Both the position numbers and the translations under genes were made by a program. The notes under the pieces are model-generated. The model did no database searches. It was not told the origin of the DNA and was given only the letters and a program-made list of their open reading frames with translations. Shown piece after piece: positions 1-12,060 of a stretch of 64,000 nt of DNA (its first letter is position 1; the number at the start of each line of letters is the position of its first letter). The stretch is from Hysterangium stoloniferum (taxonomy: Eukaryota > Basidiomycota > Agaricomycetes > Hysterangiales > Hysterangiaceae): the NCBI GenBank assembly GCA_015178975.1, contig WHVD01000040.1, positions 601,609 to 665,608 of the forward strand. The letters run 5' to 3'.

Positions 1-290
1 TGTCATCAGTATGACAAAGACTGGGGGGTTGTCTCATCGCCGGATAGCTCGTCGCCAAGTGTGGAAATTTGCCCCGGGTATTACCGTGGAGTCGGTTTGG
101 AAATGGTTGGAATAAAGTGCTTTACACCGCAAATAAAGTTTCCCTGATGACCAAGTTGATGATATATGAACGAATGACGCGTGGACCATGGGAAGGCCAG
201 AACGTCATTGACAAGTTTCTACTCAGGTATCTCACAGTGCCAATACTGGGAATAGTGATTCAAGAGATCATTGATTTGATGAGGTAGGGA
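1..290 (+). pseudogene. F573 copy C1, exon 2 fragment
   Basis: This is the 3' part of exon 2 of the F573 family, cut off by the window start. It aligns with the intact copy C9 from the conserved PGYYCGVG-like stretch (here PGYYRGVG) to the IIDLMR end and the exon 2 donor (AG|GTAGGG) near 285. One base is missing in the VGLE..VGNKVLY region around 100-110, so the frame breaks. Family homology stops just after the donor. Confidence 0.75.
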
Positions 291-299
291 TGAGCACCT

Positions 300-460
300 G
301 CCGGGATTCGTGTTCCGAGTACCGCAAACAAGGATCAGAGTGAGACGTGTTGTCGCCATTAGCCGGGAGAATACGTTCCTTGGCGTCTGAGTACCTTTTG
401 GCATCTCTCACCGACCATTTCATGATTCCTCGCGATTCAAAGTTATCGTCATTATCTCTC
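300..460 (-). repeat. Repeat R2 fragment
   Basis: The reverse complement matches 25,600-25,760 over about 140 bp, including the run around GTGTCCGAGCAG and CTCTCACCAACC. R2 is an unclassified repeat that recurs at 6,640-7,450, 25,560-26,260, 10,030-10,300 and 12,868-12,928. I see no coding content shared between its copies. Confidence 0.6.
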
Positions 461-499
461 TAAAGGTCTCAGGCCTAATGAGGTCGGTGTCAAGTGATT

Positions 500-1280
500 A
501 TTATCCAAGTTATCATTAAAGGAGGCGCACGGTTCATAGCATGAAGTTTTTCTACCACGGTCGCTCTAGGTGCTGGCGTTGTGGAATAATATCTTGTGCC
601 GTAGACTTCTATTTCCAAACTTCGCCGCTCGGCGCCTGATGCTTTCCCTACGGGCTTTACTCTTGTTAGCTGACTTCACTCAGATGGACCGTGTAATTAG
701 GCATATTCACTATTTACGCCCATTTAGCCTCAGCAAAGAATTATCGAAATTGGAATTCCGAAAGCATTGAATACGAAGCGGATGTTCCCGTTAGATATAG
801 TCGTAGTGGACAGCGCCCGAGGCTGTACCTAAGAAGCACTGTCATGGATAGCATCCACTGCATTGACATATTCTATCAATCGAGATGCCACTTCTCAACT
901 CATGTAAAAGCTGAATTTCCCAAAAAATCTAGTGCTCAAGAAGTCGGAAGTTGCCACATTATGTGGCGAAGGCTCATCAAACTATTTGTAGCTTCCATAT
1001 GCCCACTGCCGTCGACGATCTGCGCATCAGGAGGAAGAATAATACTATTACTCTTTACTTATGCTCCCCATTTCTAATTTGTGTAAAGCTACATAGTTTG
1101 AGCGAATTAAAGAGCGCATATAGTCACTTTTTACCGCACGTGTGTGGTTGGCAGCTTCTTGTTGATGCTATACACACGTTGTATATATTTGTGAGTCCGA
1201 CAATATTCAAGAGTTCTTGCCAATAGCTGGACTATGCATGGCACAAAAGTGTTGATAACAAGAATGGCGCTCAGTACAAA
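500..1280 (+). repeat. F573 unit lacking its coding region
   Basis: Positions 500-960 match the DNA upstream of the intact F573 gene (24,720-25,180 on the minus strand). Positions 1,010-1,230 match the family 3' flank, for example 4,700-4,870 and the minus strand of 22,200-22,440. The roughly 2 kb that should lie between them is absent, with the junction near 960-1,010. Short ORFs here are fragments of untranslated flank and I do not call them genes. Confidence 0.6.
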
Positions 1281-2040
1281 CCGAGTGGATATCTCCTTTC
1301 ATCTCAGTTGGAGTATGTTGCATGAAGTACAATTACCACCTTTTCTGAAAAAGGTGAGCGGTCCTGAATGTTAAAATGAGACAAGAAAGTATACTGCAGC
1401 ATGAGTGCAATTCAAGGTGGTTCAATCCTGATGTGAGCCATAAGAACGTTCGAAGGGGGTTTAGCCTCCTGGAACAACACTAGCCTTTGGAGAAATAAAG
1501 TGAATAGTGAGGAGAGGAGATGATGGCCGAAACGAACGCACAGATCAAGCTTTAATTATTGCGTGTACATAGCGTGTAGGGATAGTGAAATCGAAATGCT
1601 GCTGCGGAGAGCATGACATAGCTTTGAGATGGAAATTCTGAGAAAATATCGATCATGCTTCAGGCCCTCCATCAAGTATAATGTTTTCAAGGCGGGCCAA
1701 ATATGGTTCTAGCAACGGTGGACCAAAGGATGTGAGCGTAGAAGTTGATATAGACTCACAGCACTAATTCGGTCCGAACACAAAAATCATGAAAACAAGT
1801 GAGTGTGAATGAGTCAACTGGCATAATACCCCCGGATACGATAGGAAATCACTACAGTGGGAGGGAATAAAGATTGCTACAACAGCCTTTGTGAAGTCAC
1901 CAGGGACAATGGAGCGATCGGCTTCGAAGGGGCGGACAAGTTGCCAGGAAAAGGGTACGTAAAGGCATATAGAGTATGGTGAATCTTTACACACCCGAAG
2001 AGCTCTCCAAGAGGTCAAGCTATGGTGGCTCACAATGTTT
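1281..2040 (+). repeat. Repeats R3 and R4, no gene
   Basis: Positions 1,281-1,740 (R3) match the reverse complement of 56,341-56,700 and 52,150-52,317. Positions 1,760-2,040 (R4) match 11,600-11,940. Both recur beside F573 copies, which suggests they belong to the larger amplified unit or to old transposons next to it. No ORF is conserved between copies. Confidence 0.5.
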
Positions 2041-2708
2041 CATCTATCTTGACATTGTCGAGTCGGATTGACAAGTGTTTAATAAATAAAGTGAGCCTGG
2101 GGCGAATTAGGTTACTGAGAAGGTCAGGGTAATAATAAGACTAGCGTGTAATTAATAGTCATTGACTAATGATTGCACGCACAATTTGTTGATAAAAACC
2201 GGACGGAGTCGGCACAAAGAAGGATATTAAGGGTTGACGCCCATTAGCATCAGTAATGAATTGTTGGAATGGATTGCTTGCAAGTATGAAAGAATTGAAC
2301 ACGAAGCGCTAGCCGGAGTCGAAAGCGCCTGGAGCTGTACCTAATAAGCACTGCCATGGATAGCTTCCACTGCACTGACATATTCTATCCGTGGAGATGT
2401 CACTTCTGACGGGAGAGCTGGATTTCCCTGAAAGCTAGCACTGAAGAACTCGGAAGGTAGCATATTGCGCGGTGACGGCCTGTCGATTTATTCTCAGCTG
2501 CCATGTGTGTTGTCTGCGGGAGATCATCTGCTGAAATGGAAGGAATATGTGTAAAGAGGGAAAGGTAACTTGAAAATATCCTGGCTTTGTTATTCAAGAA
2601 GTAAGTGGGACTTCAAGTTGGTTACACAGAAAGGATCGAATGGTGTGTATCCTGAGGAGCACGGCCACAATGCTATGCCTGGAAATCGACTCTTGGGCTA
2701 ACTTCAGC
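2041..2708 (+). repeat. F573 5' flank of copy C2
   Basis: Non-coding stretch shared with the upstream regions of copies C7 (12,060-12,700) and C9 (24,550-25,030, minus strand). It includes a well conserved block around GCTGTACCTAATAAGCACTG at 2,333. I see no gene. Confidence 0.6.
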
Positions 2709-2729
2709 TTCAAAAGCGCAGCATTCCCT
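2709..2729 (+). promoter_or_regulatory. Conserved F573 core promoter of C2
   Basis: The TTCAAAAGCGCAGCATTCCC block lies about 30-50 bp before the start-codon position. The same element, consensus TTTAAAAGCGCAGCATTCCC, precedes copies C3 junction, C7, C8, C9 and C10 at the same spacing. It resembles a TATA-like element followed by a conserved initiator. Its role is inferred from position and conservation. Confidence 0.5.
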
Positions 2730-2758
2730 CTCTGTACGAGTATCACTTCTACCCACCA

Positions 2759-4737
2759 AGGTCAACGTCCAACGTGATAGCTCCGAGTGAGCAGGATGTC
2801 CGATACCTCCTCCAAGAGGTTGACTGGCTACGACCCTTGGTTTCCCCGGCTGTCGTGAGGATGGAACGACAGGAAATCGATGACACAGTAATGAGGGAAA
2901 TATCCCGGATGAAGCTTCGAGAGCGAGGTAGCTGTCTCGAACATGGGCACTATTTATGTTGCCGCGCATATGATGACGACCAGCACATAGCACTGTCGGA
3001 AGAAGACGCGGAAGGTGGTGTGGAGGAATGGGTGCGCAAACAAAACATCCTGTTGGTGGAGACTGTTAACAGAGCGGGTGTTCGCAGTGCCAAGGAGACA
3101 TGAATTGCCATGACCCACCGAATAATATTAAGACACGAGGGAGATCCACCAACGCCACATCCACCCTCAGTCTATATCGTAGGCATGACATTGACTGGAG
3201 AATCGTCCCATCTCTGGAGAGCTCATCGTCAAGTGTTGAAATTAGCCCCGGGTATTACTGTGGAGTCGGTTTGGAAAGGGTTGGGAGGAATGTTCTTTAC
3301 AACGCAAAGACAGCTGCACTGATGGCAAAGTTGATGATATACAAGCGAATGGCGTATGGAGACGATAGGGCCCTTAACAAGTTAATGAGAAAGCATCTCA
3401 CTCTGCGAAGAATCGGAATATTAATTCAAGAGACCATTGACTTAATGAGGTGGGGATACTTCAGCGCCAATCATTGAGTACACTCAAAATACTCACCATT
3501 CTAGACCCACTTACCCCCGTCAAATTCAACAACAGGCGGCATTTGTCTTAGAGATGTGCTGGACTTCATATACTTTACAGCGGAGGAACGAAGGACGGCT
3601 TATGACAGCATTGGCTTTGGCCTTCTCCTCGTCTCCCGGCGCTCGATGGGACGATAGAGATCGGCCATCAACTGCAATTACGTCTTCGCTTTACAATGCT
3701 GTCATTAAATCACCGCCACACACCAACCTGAATGAGGTTGTGTCTGCATTCATTCTACAAATCGCCGGATATTTATCATCCTTTTGCAAACGTACCTTCC
3801 TCCTCGCCGACCTCAGGTATATCGTAAAAGAAAATTGCCACGTGCGTCAACTGTGTGTAGAGGAGCTCACTGCGATTAGAGGTTGCATTGATTTCTGGGT
3901 ACAACCGTGCGTCGCGACATCACATCATTTCATCTGGCCCACTAAAACCACAATAGACAAAATTACTCACATCGACGTTCCTTGTATGCATCTCCTATGG
4001 AGCTTCTGGTGTGTTGCATGCACCAAGATGCCTGGTTTCGAGATATTGCTGGAGATGTATTGAAGGTTATAGTGGACGACGCAAACCTCCTGATAGCGTC
4101 CTTGACACTTTTTATCGATGTCAGCACGTTAAATTCACTGTCGTGTAATACCATTGCACTAGAAACCTTCTTCGCGACAGACCGCTTCGCAAGGATCATA
4201 TCCATCAGCTGAATGTGGTTTCCTCGCTCATTGAACCCCTCCTAAGGTATGTTGACAATGCTTTACCTTCCTGCATCATCTCATATCCGCCCATGAAAAT
4301 ATCCGATCAGTCTGATTCTGAGACACACGGGTCCAAAACCGTGGTTCCTCTTGTCAGAAGAGAGCATAATCGAAATCACCCTGAAGCTGATAGCTGGATC
4401 TTCCGACATCGAATCCGCGTGTACCATAGTGCGCAGCCTCAATATCATCCCCATTCTCTCTCGTCTTCTTCCACATTGTGACGCAATGCGGGGTTCAATC
4501 AACGATCAATACCTCGGTCGCTGCCTTGAACGCGCAACTGTCGCGGCCCATTCCTTCCTTTGTGTCATCGCCACACCTTTCACTGGTGTGTGCGTAACAT
4601 TTAATTCAAACTGCAGATCAGTGTTGAAGGACCATGATTGGCGTGCCGATGCTCTTGTTTCATCCATTGCGCCAGCCCAATTTCTCTTGGATAACACCAA
4701 TACACAATCCGAACCAGGAGGAGGGATAGTACTATGA
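2759..4737 (+). pseudogene. F573 copy C2, near full length, inactivated
   Basis: This copy has all five exons at the family positions: 2,759-3,031, 3,088-3,449, 3,505-3,906, 3,957-4,246 and 4,311-4,737. Its introns are 56, 55, 50 and 64 nt, with the same phases as copy C9. Three defects are visible. The start codon is AGG instead of ATG. Exon 4 is 290 nt instead of 291, a 1-nt deletion near 4,165-4,180 that produces a stop at 4,212. The usual stop after the SIPHDIS-type end is lost, so the frame runs on about 15 codons. Exons 1, 2, 3 and 5 are otherwise open. The product is unrecognised; see C9. The conserved CCMHQDAWFRDIAGD and LLPHCDAMRGS stretches are well preserved. Confidence 0.85.
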
Positions 4738-5364
4738 CGCTTTCCTTAACTCGCCTTTTGGCAATATATCTAATTTATGTAATGCTACATAGTTTGAGCC
4801 CATTCAAGACCGCATATGGTGACTTTGTCCCGCCTGTGTGTGCTTGGCAGCGTCTCGTTGGTGCTAGACACCATTCTGCATACTAGTGGGCGCTAGTATT
4901 GGTTAGAATCACGGCCTATTTATCAACGAGAGTCACTTCAAATAGATTACCACTGAGAGATGAGAAGCAGCATATCAGGTAGCTGGGATAGATGAAGCAA
5001 GTGATTGAAGAGTAGCAAAAGACACCCGTAACAAACATTCACTAATGCATGCTGACATTAATCTCGCTCAGATTCATCTAATCCTCAAAATATGTGTTCA
5101 ATTCCCGGATTGGTTATCATGAGGCACATAACTTGGAAAAAAATTAGAGGCCTTTAAAATGATGTGATGAAGTCCAAGTCAAAATGGTAAAGTGACGTGA
5201 GAATATCCAGCCTGTATAATACAAGAAGGTTTAGTGGGCCTTCAAATTGGTTAGAAGGAATGGATGGAACAGTGTGTATCCTGTAGGAGCACGGGCACAA
5301 TCCTAAGCCTGGAAGTCGACGCTCGGGTTAACTGCACCTAAAAAGCGCAGCATTCCCTTCCGGA
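4738..5364 (+). repeat. F573 3' flank joined to a second 5' flank
   Basis: Positions 4,738-5,040 are the family 3' flank. From about 5,040 the sequence becomes family 5' flank again and ends in the promoter block at 5,338-5,364 (TAAAAAGCGCAGCATTCCC). Instead of an exon 1, this promoter now abuts an F573 fragment in the opposite orientation (C3). No gene of its own. Confidence 0.55.
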
Positions 5365-6245
5365 ATAAAATATCGAAAAAAGGCATCTTGGTTCGCCAAC
5401 ATATGAAACGCCGTACAGGAGATTCATACAAGGAACGTCGGTGTGGGTAGGGTTGTCTGTTGTGGGCTTGGTGGGCAGGATGAAATGATGTGATATCGCG
5501 ACGCAAGGTTGTACCCATAATTCAATGTAACCTCTGATCGCAGTGAGCTCCACCACAGGGATGTCTACGCCCATTATGTAGACTCTCTAACCTCCCTAGA
5601 CTCCCTAGATCTATAGTAAGCTTTTATACCGACTAGTAGATAGGGATCTCGCGAAGGTAGTGTGTCTAGCCGAGTCTAGCTAGCTCTCCTAGATGGCTCT
5701 AGCCAATATAGACGGCATACTTACTGATCTTCCCACTTTCCTGATGCACGATAACCGCAATGCATGGAGATGAGAAATATCCGGGGATTTGAAGCATAAA
5801 TGTCGACGCAATCTCATCCACGTTGGTAGCGCTGATTTGATTACAGCATTGTACAGCGAAGACGTAATTGCAGTTGATGGCCGATCTCTACGTCCCATAG
5901 AGCGCCGGGAAATGAGGAGAAGGCCGAACAAAAATGTACCAGAAGCTTGGCAGTATGTCATCCGTTCCTCTGCAATCCACCATTTGAAACCCAGAACCCT
6001 TCTAAGTCCATCCACGCCTGTTTTCGAATTCGACGGGGATAGGTGGGTCTAGAAGGACGTGAGTATTTTGAATGTATTCCCTGATTGACGCTTGAATTAC
6101 TATTCCCAGCCTGAGCGGAATGACATAGCTGAGCCGAAACCCATCAACGAGATTCTGGCCTTCCCATCTTCCACGCGCCATTCGGTTGTATATCATCAAC
6201 GTTGTCATCAGCGAATATTTCTTTGCGATGTAAAGTACTTTTATC
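5365..6245 (-). pseudogene. F573 copy C3, inverted partial copy
   Basis: Read on the minus strand, it holds part of exon 2 (6,245-6,080), intron 2 ending in CTAG at 6,049, exon 3 (6,048-5,517, interrupted), intron 3 (the donor is now TTGCGT instead of GTGCGT) and a scrap of exon 4 (5,466-5,365). The end of exon 2, with its DLMR codons and donor, is deleted. A CTAG-rich foreign stretch interrupts exon 3 at about 5,577-5,710. The fragment begins directly at a family promoter that faces the other way. It is non-functional. Confidence 0.7.
5577..5710. mobile_element. CTAG-rich insertion in C3
   Basis: About 130 bp with many CTAG and TAGA words interrupts exon 3 of C3 and has no counterpart in C2 or C9. 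Its composition resembles the Gypsy LTR at 57,616-58,255, so it may be an LTR fragment. I could not define ends or a target duplication, because the flanking exon is also diverged. Confidence 0.3.
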
Positions 6246-6640
6246 CCCCAGCTTGAGTTGGAGTCCTTTGTCTTTTCCCAGCAACATGTATCGTGACGGA
6301 AACCCCGATATGGTTGATGTTGTCATGGTTGTGCTCCTCGGTTCCCTTCCTAGACCTTAAAGCTTCATGATGCAAAAGGTATATGTAATATCCTGCCCGC
6401 ATGACTTATCGTTGTATCTTCATTTTTCTATCGCCCTAGTTTTGTTAATATATTGTGTTCAGTGGATATATCTTAATTCTTTGAAGCATGCTGGTGTGTG
6501 TGTATTAGTACATAATTACATAAATTATTATATGCAAGTTCAGATGCTGACAGCTGGGTATCTGATTGGACGTGCCAGACCCGGATTTTTACCTATATCA
6601 TTGTCATTTAAAGAGCGGCTGGTGGTCTAAATTGGATTAT
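6246..6640. other. Unassigned AT-rich stretch
   Basis: I see no gene or repeat match here. The small ORFs show no codon bias or conserved counterpart elsewhere in the window. Confidence 0.4.
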
Positions 6641-7450
6641 AGTCACTTGTAACTGACCAAATGAGACTTACGATGCTTAGATACATAATGACAAGAGCTC
6701 AGAATCTCCAGAAATCGTGCAATGATCGGTGAAAGATGGCAAAAGGTGCTCGGAAGCCGAGGAACGTGTTCACCCAGACAAGATGTCTCACTCTGTTGAT
6801 TGTTTGTGGTATAGGAGTTCAAAGGCAGCCAGGTGCTCAAAGAGGTTCCGTTGAAATATAAGAAAAGACTTGATTCAATTGAAGACTCATCACTCCAATG
6901 GTTTGAAGCGCTGGGAGGAAGAACGGCTATCTTGCTCCAGGCTGTTCCACACGCTGGACCATGTCCAGGCGCGCATTCTAGATTAAGGGGACTTCCCTCC
7001 GTGAGCCCCCCGGATGAAATACCAATTGACTGATGCTTTGTCTTCTTCAAGACATCTCGTGTCCTTGGTGCTTCTTCCTCTTCATTTTTCTCCCTCAAGA
7101 ATTGTCCAACAAAAAATCAACTACACTTGTGATCAAATATATTCAAGTTGCTGTCACAGAATATCGGTCATTACCAGGTGTGCCACCCGGAACGCTTTGT
7201 TATACCTAATTTAGACCGGTTTGCCATCAAGTGGTCATGGAATATGGCTTCCTCGAACTTCTCCTGTATCGCTAAGTATCAGTTATACACTATATGGTCT
7301 CAAACGTGCTTTGTGGTGCTCGTTTTACCTCCCTTGCAATATTCGCGATGGTCGTTTTTCTCAAGTCGGATCCCATCGGAGCGAGGCGCTCCATCATCGG
7401 GTCAAGGTTTCGAATGGAGAGAAATACTTAATTGAATCCGCCCAACACCC
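6640..7450 (+). repeat. Repeat R2, longest copy
   Basis: It aligns in the same orientation with 25,560-26,260, including shared blocks around GGTAAAAACTGCTCGGACAC-like sequence, GGTGCTCAAA and TTCATTTTTC.CCCTCAAGAATT. The 151-codon and 95-codon ORFs are not preserved in the second copy, so I do not call genes. The class is unknown. Confidence 0.55.
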
Positions 7451-7599
7451 TTTCAAAGGCCCTTCCTTTTATTCCAGATTTTGTGCCTCGTGGTAGCCAA
7501 TCAGGAGATTAAACATAGATTTTAGATATTAGGTGAATCGGACCCAGATAACTGTCGGCATGGATTAGTGGGTTACGGGTGGTGGTTGCTGCTCTTCAA

Positions 7600-8723
7600 T
7601 GACTTGCTTCCTGCTATCTCAACTAACTGATACGCTGCATTCTTTGAAAGCTCCGAGTCGTATTCTATTTGAAGTGATTCTCGTTGATAAATTGGATGTG
7701 ATTCTAGCCACCACTAACGCCCACCAATATATGCAACGTATGCATAGAATCAACGAGAAACTGCGAAGCACACAAAGTAAAAGTGACTAAATGCACTCTT
7801 AAATGCCCTCAAACTATGTAGCTTTACATAAATTGGAAATATTGCCAAAGGGGAGTTAACTGAAGAGTAATAGTAGTATTCTTCCTCCTGGGTGGATAAT
7901 GTGTCGGGGTTACCAAGGAGAAATTATGATATGTTGTGCGTAATGGATGGAACAAGAGCATCGGCAGACCAACCATGATTCCCCAACACGGATCGGGAGC
8001 TTGAATGAGACGCTACGCACACACAAAGGAAGGAATGAGCCGCGAAGGTTAATTGTTCAACCGCGGCAACGAGGTATTTATGATTGGTTGAGACACGCAT
8101 TGCGTCACAATGTGGAAGAAGCCGAGCGAGAATGGCGATTATATTGAGGCTGCGCAGTATGGTACACCCGTATTCGATGTCGAGAGATGCAGCTATCAGC
8201 TTCAGAGTGACCTCGATTATTTTCCTGCCTGAAAAGAGGAGAGCAATGGTTTGACTCGTGTGTGTCATAATCAGACTGGTAGGGTATTTGAATGGGCGGG
8301 TATGAGATTGTGCTTGAAGGTCAAACATTGTCCACATACCTTAGGACGGGTTCAATGAGCGAAGAAACCACATTCAGCTGGTTGATATTATCCGTGCGAA
8401 GCGTGATATCGTCGCAGAAGGTTTCTAGGCCACTGATAAAGTGCGAAAGTGAACGTGACATTTTACAATCGATATGAAATGTCAATGTTGCTATATGGAG
8501 GCTTGCGTCGTCTAAAATAACCGTCAATGCATCTCCAGCAATATTTCGAACCCAGGAATCTTGGTGGATGCAACACACGAGAATCCTTATAGGATATTCA
8601 AACAAGGAAATTCGGTGTGAGTAATTTTGTCTGTTCTGGTTTTGGTGGGCAGGATGCAATAATGTGATGTCGCGACGCACGGTTTTAACCAGAATTCAAT
8701 GTAAACTCTGATCGCAGCGACGA
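7600..8723 (-). pseudogene. F573 copy C4, 3' half with open exons 4-5
   Basis: On the minus strand this carries the end of exon 3 (8,723-8,681), intron 3 (8,680-8,631, 50 nt, GTGCGT donor), exon 4 (8,630-8,340, 291 nt, fully open), intron 4 (8,339-8,276, 64 nt, GTATGT donor) and exon 5 (8,275-7,924, 24 nt shorter than in C9 but in frame, ending SITHNIS-stop). The family 3' flank follows down to about 7,600. The 5' half is missing: at 8,723/8,724 the sequence switches to a plus-strand F573 fragment (C5). Exons 4 and 5 have no internal stop, so this end decayed little before or after truncation. Confidence 0.8.
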
Positions 8724-9535
8724 TTATTAATATGCGAGGTAGATCCACCAATTCCACATCCAACCTCGGCCCATATGAGAGTCATATAAATCGCACGATA
8801 CATGTCATGCCATCCCTATCCCTTCCTCGTTGACGAATTTGCGTATATCGTGAAAAGCATTTGCGAAGTCCGTCAACTGTCTCTAGAAGAGCTCAATGCG
8901 ATCAGATGTTTCATTGAAATCTTATTACAACCGTGCGTCGCGACATGACATCATGTCATCCTGCCCACCAAAACCATAACAGAGAAAATCACCCATACCG
9001 AGGATCCTCGTGTGCTGCATGCACCAAGATGCCTGGTTTCGAGATATTGCGGGAGATGTATTGCAGCTTCTAATGGATGACACAAAACCCCATGTAGCGT
9101 CATTGACACTTCATATCTATGAGGACGATTCATAAAACCCTAAACCCTCAAATATCCTACCAGTCTAATTCTGACACACACGAGTCCAGATTTCTGGGTC
9201 CTCTCGTCAGGGGAGAAACTAATTAAGGTTACACTGAAGCTGATAGCTACATCTTCCGACATCGAATTCGCGTGCGCCACAGTGCGCAGCCTTAATATAA
9301 TCTCCATTCTCGCTCGTCTTCTTCCCCATTGTGACGCAATGTGTGGCTCAATCAGCGATCCATTCACCCGTACCCGCTTGGAGGAATTACACCTCATGGG
9401 TCATTCCTTCCTTTGCGTCATTGCCAAATGTTTCACCGGTGTGTACGTAACATCCAATTCACACTCCAGATCAGGACTATGACTGGCCTTCCCGATCCAC
9501 TTGTTCCATCCATTCCGCATGATATATCATGATTT
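8724..9535 (+). pseudogene. F573 copy C5, internally deleted
   Basis: Plus-strand mosaic: a short piece of exon 2 (8,724-8,800), part of exon 3 (about 8,820-8,932), intron 3, the first part of exon 4 to about 9,125, then a junction containing two CCCTAAA-like units. It resumes inside intron 4 (ATCCTACCAG, 9,152-9,161), followed by exon 5 ending near 9,532 with the SIPHDIS-stop end. More than half of the gene is deleted. It forms a head-to-head inverted pair with C4. Confidence 0.75.
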
Positions 9536-10437
9536 CTCTTTGATAACACCGACACAATTTATACCACCCTGGAGCAGGGAAAGCAGCATTTCTCTTGACG
9601 TAACTCGCCTTTTGTAAATATTTACAGGTAATTTAAAGTTACATATTTTGAGCCAATTTAAGAGCGCATATAGCCACTTTGTACCGTCTTGCTATGCTTG
9701 GCAGCTTCTCTTGATGCTATATTCACCTTGTATATATTCGTGGATAGTAGTCGCAGAATCAGATGGAATTTATCACCTAGAATCACTTCAAATAGAATAC
9801 TGCTCCGAAGTCTCAAAGAAGCAGCATGTCGGTTAAGATAGCATCAAGCAAGTCATTGAAGAACACAAAAAACCACCCGCAACAATCACTTCCTACTCGA
9901 GGGCGACGATTATCTCGGTCAATTTCATCTAGTATTCAAAACATATATTCAATATCCTTATTCGCCGTCATGAGGCACAAAGCTCTGGAATAAAGGAAGG
10001 GGGCTGTACAAGGTACACGGACGGCGTTAGGCGGATTTCATAAAGTATTTTTCTCCGTTCGAAACCTTGACCCGATGGGTGAGCGCCTCGATCCCATGGG
10101 ATCCTACTTGAAACAGGCAAATTCGATAATATTCCAGAGAAGGCCAAATGAGCACCCGAAAGTAAGGGTCGGCTTTAGAGATAGCTTAATCCTTCGGTTT
10201 GAGCTCTTACGAAGAGGAACGAACAGAGTAGGAATAGGCTCCAATTCGAAAAAGACTACTGTAGTTAATGGGTGGCTTCCCTATTTATGCTAGCATTCGT
10301 AGACTAAACCCCCTAACGACAGATAATAGAAATGAAACAGTGTACTGATCGGAAAATTATCTACCCTCTCTTTACCCCCTGAGACAACGGCGGTAGACCG
10401 CTCCGCGCCAAGTCCGCCACCAGGTCCGCTCCCGTTA
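9536..10437. repeat. F573 3' flank and inverted R2 fragment
   Basis: Positions 9,536-9,930 are the family 3' flank, with the conserved block ending AGAGCGCATATAGCCACTTT. Positions 10,030-10,300 resemble R2 in the opposite orientation: the run around CGAAACCTTGACCCGATG matches the reverse complement near 7,395-7,415. No gene. Confidence 0.45.
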
Positions 10438-10670
10438 CATCAAATCACCGTTACGCATCAACGTGAATGGAATTGCATCGACATTTATTCTAAAAATTAC
10501 CGTATGTTTATAATCCTTCTGTAAACGTACCGTCCTCCACGGCAACTTTGAGAATATTGTGGAAAACATCTGCCACAGGCGTCAAGTGTCTGCATTGGAG
10601 CTCACCGCCATCAGATGCTACTTTGAAGCCTGGAAACAACTGCGCGCCGCGACATACACGTTAACAATGA
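10438..10670 (+). pseudogene. F573 copy C6, exon 3 fragment
   Basis: About 230 bp align with exon 3 of C2 and C9, from the NAVIKS-like region to the ELTAIR motif (GAGCTCACCGCCATCAGATG, 10,598). It continues into the mutated intron 3 donor region (GCGCGCCGCGACAT). Frame is lost and both sides are truncated. Confidence 0.6.
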
Positions 10671-12060
10671 CTAATATCCGCCCTGGTGCTAGAAAACAAT
10701 CACACGCCGGCGACCAAACACAAGCAGGCTTTCCTCCTCTATGTCGTGGAATTGTAGGTGAATTCACCACTCTCGAATGTCCTTGCAGATCGTCAGGTGT
10801 AAAGGCACACGACTTCAGCTCCCTCATCTCTACTACCACCCGCTACTCTTTAATTGTCAAAGATGGACACCAAAATTCCAGAGTCACGCACATCAAGTCA
10901 GATACCCAGCTGTCAAGTAATCGATTTACAAATAATACTCTATCGCCGTAAAGATATTAGCGAGCTAGTCGATGTTCTCAAAAAACTTCCATTGTGATCT
11001 TGCCTCGGGTACTCTGTTCCAAGGGTAACCTCGCAGGCTTTTCCTTGGCGAAAATTTACCATTTAAGCCACGATCGGGACTGAGTGCAGGGATGATTCCA
11101 GCGAGGATCTTTACCTCCGCAAAGAGAAGGAAATTCCGTTTGTAGATAGGCTGGAATATCTTCTGGAAAAATTATACGACCTCGTGATATGGGGCGATTT
11201 AACCAAATTACAAAATTGTCAGTTGCGAGACTTCTGACTTGGACTTACGAAAAGAAGCTCTTGTGCCTCGTCACCCTCTCGATCAGAAAATACAAGATTC
11301 AAGAGCCTCCGCTATTGGGCCGATAATGGATGGCAGGAACCTTTCCACGCGTGGGGGTGGCGATCAATGCAAGTCGAAAGCATACAACCGGCGTTCGTGC
11401 CTTGTCTCTCCGAAGTAGTCAAAACGAATGCACGGATGAACCTCTAAATATTGCATGGACGGATCGGGTAAGGATACTGGGGATGAACATGCTACAGCGA
11501 GAAGTATGATATAACATTGAGAAGATACTCTCGGAATATACCCATTAGGGTTTTAAACCCTCCCATCAATTTTGCTGTCGGCAAGTGAGCGCAAATAGTG
11601 GTACTAGCGAAAGATAAAGCATTAGATGTGAGCTAGGAAGGTCATACGGACTCACAGTGCTCATTGATTCCAAATCCAAGAACGTTGAAAAAAGTAAAAG
11701 TGAAAGCATAAAATGGCGTAATGCCCCTGGAAACGATACGAAATCACTATAGTAGTAAGCAATCCATGTTCCTACAACAATCTTTGTTAAGGTTACAGGG
11801 GATAATGGAGTGGACGGCGTAGAAGGGATCAACATGTTGGCAGGAAAAGGGACGTAAAAACGTAGCGAGCATATGGAATGTCTACATACTCGAAGAGCCC
11901 CGCCTGCAAGAGGTCAAGCTACCGTGGCTCGCAATCCTTGATTTTTATTGAGGCTCACCGTTTGCTTACCTGGGAATATGATGAAGAGGCTTTGAAGCAA
12001 CAATCAATGAACTCAATCAGGGAAAGTCACTGATAAATAACTTGAACCCGGGGAGAATAC
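10671..12060. other. Unassigned stretch with R4 copy
   Basis: Positions 10,671-11,590 show no gene or clear repeat match. Positions 11,600-11,940 are a copy of R4 (compare 1,760-2,040). Positions 11,880-12,120 also match the minus strand of 22,020-22,160, which links this DNA to the F573 flanks. Confidence 0.4.

Noticed and set aside
844-1226. Overlapping 77- and 91-codon ORFs
   Set aside because: They lie in F573 5' and 3' flanks and are not preserved in any of the homologous flanks.
6643-7098. 151-codon minus-strand ORF in repeat R2
   Set aside because: The second R2 copy (25,560-26,260) does not keep the frame and the content is not protein-like.
9137-9150. CCCTAAACCCT as a telomere remnant
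   Set aside because: Only two imperfect units at a deletion junction, too short to distinguish from chance filler sequence.
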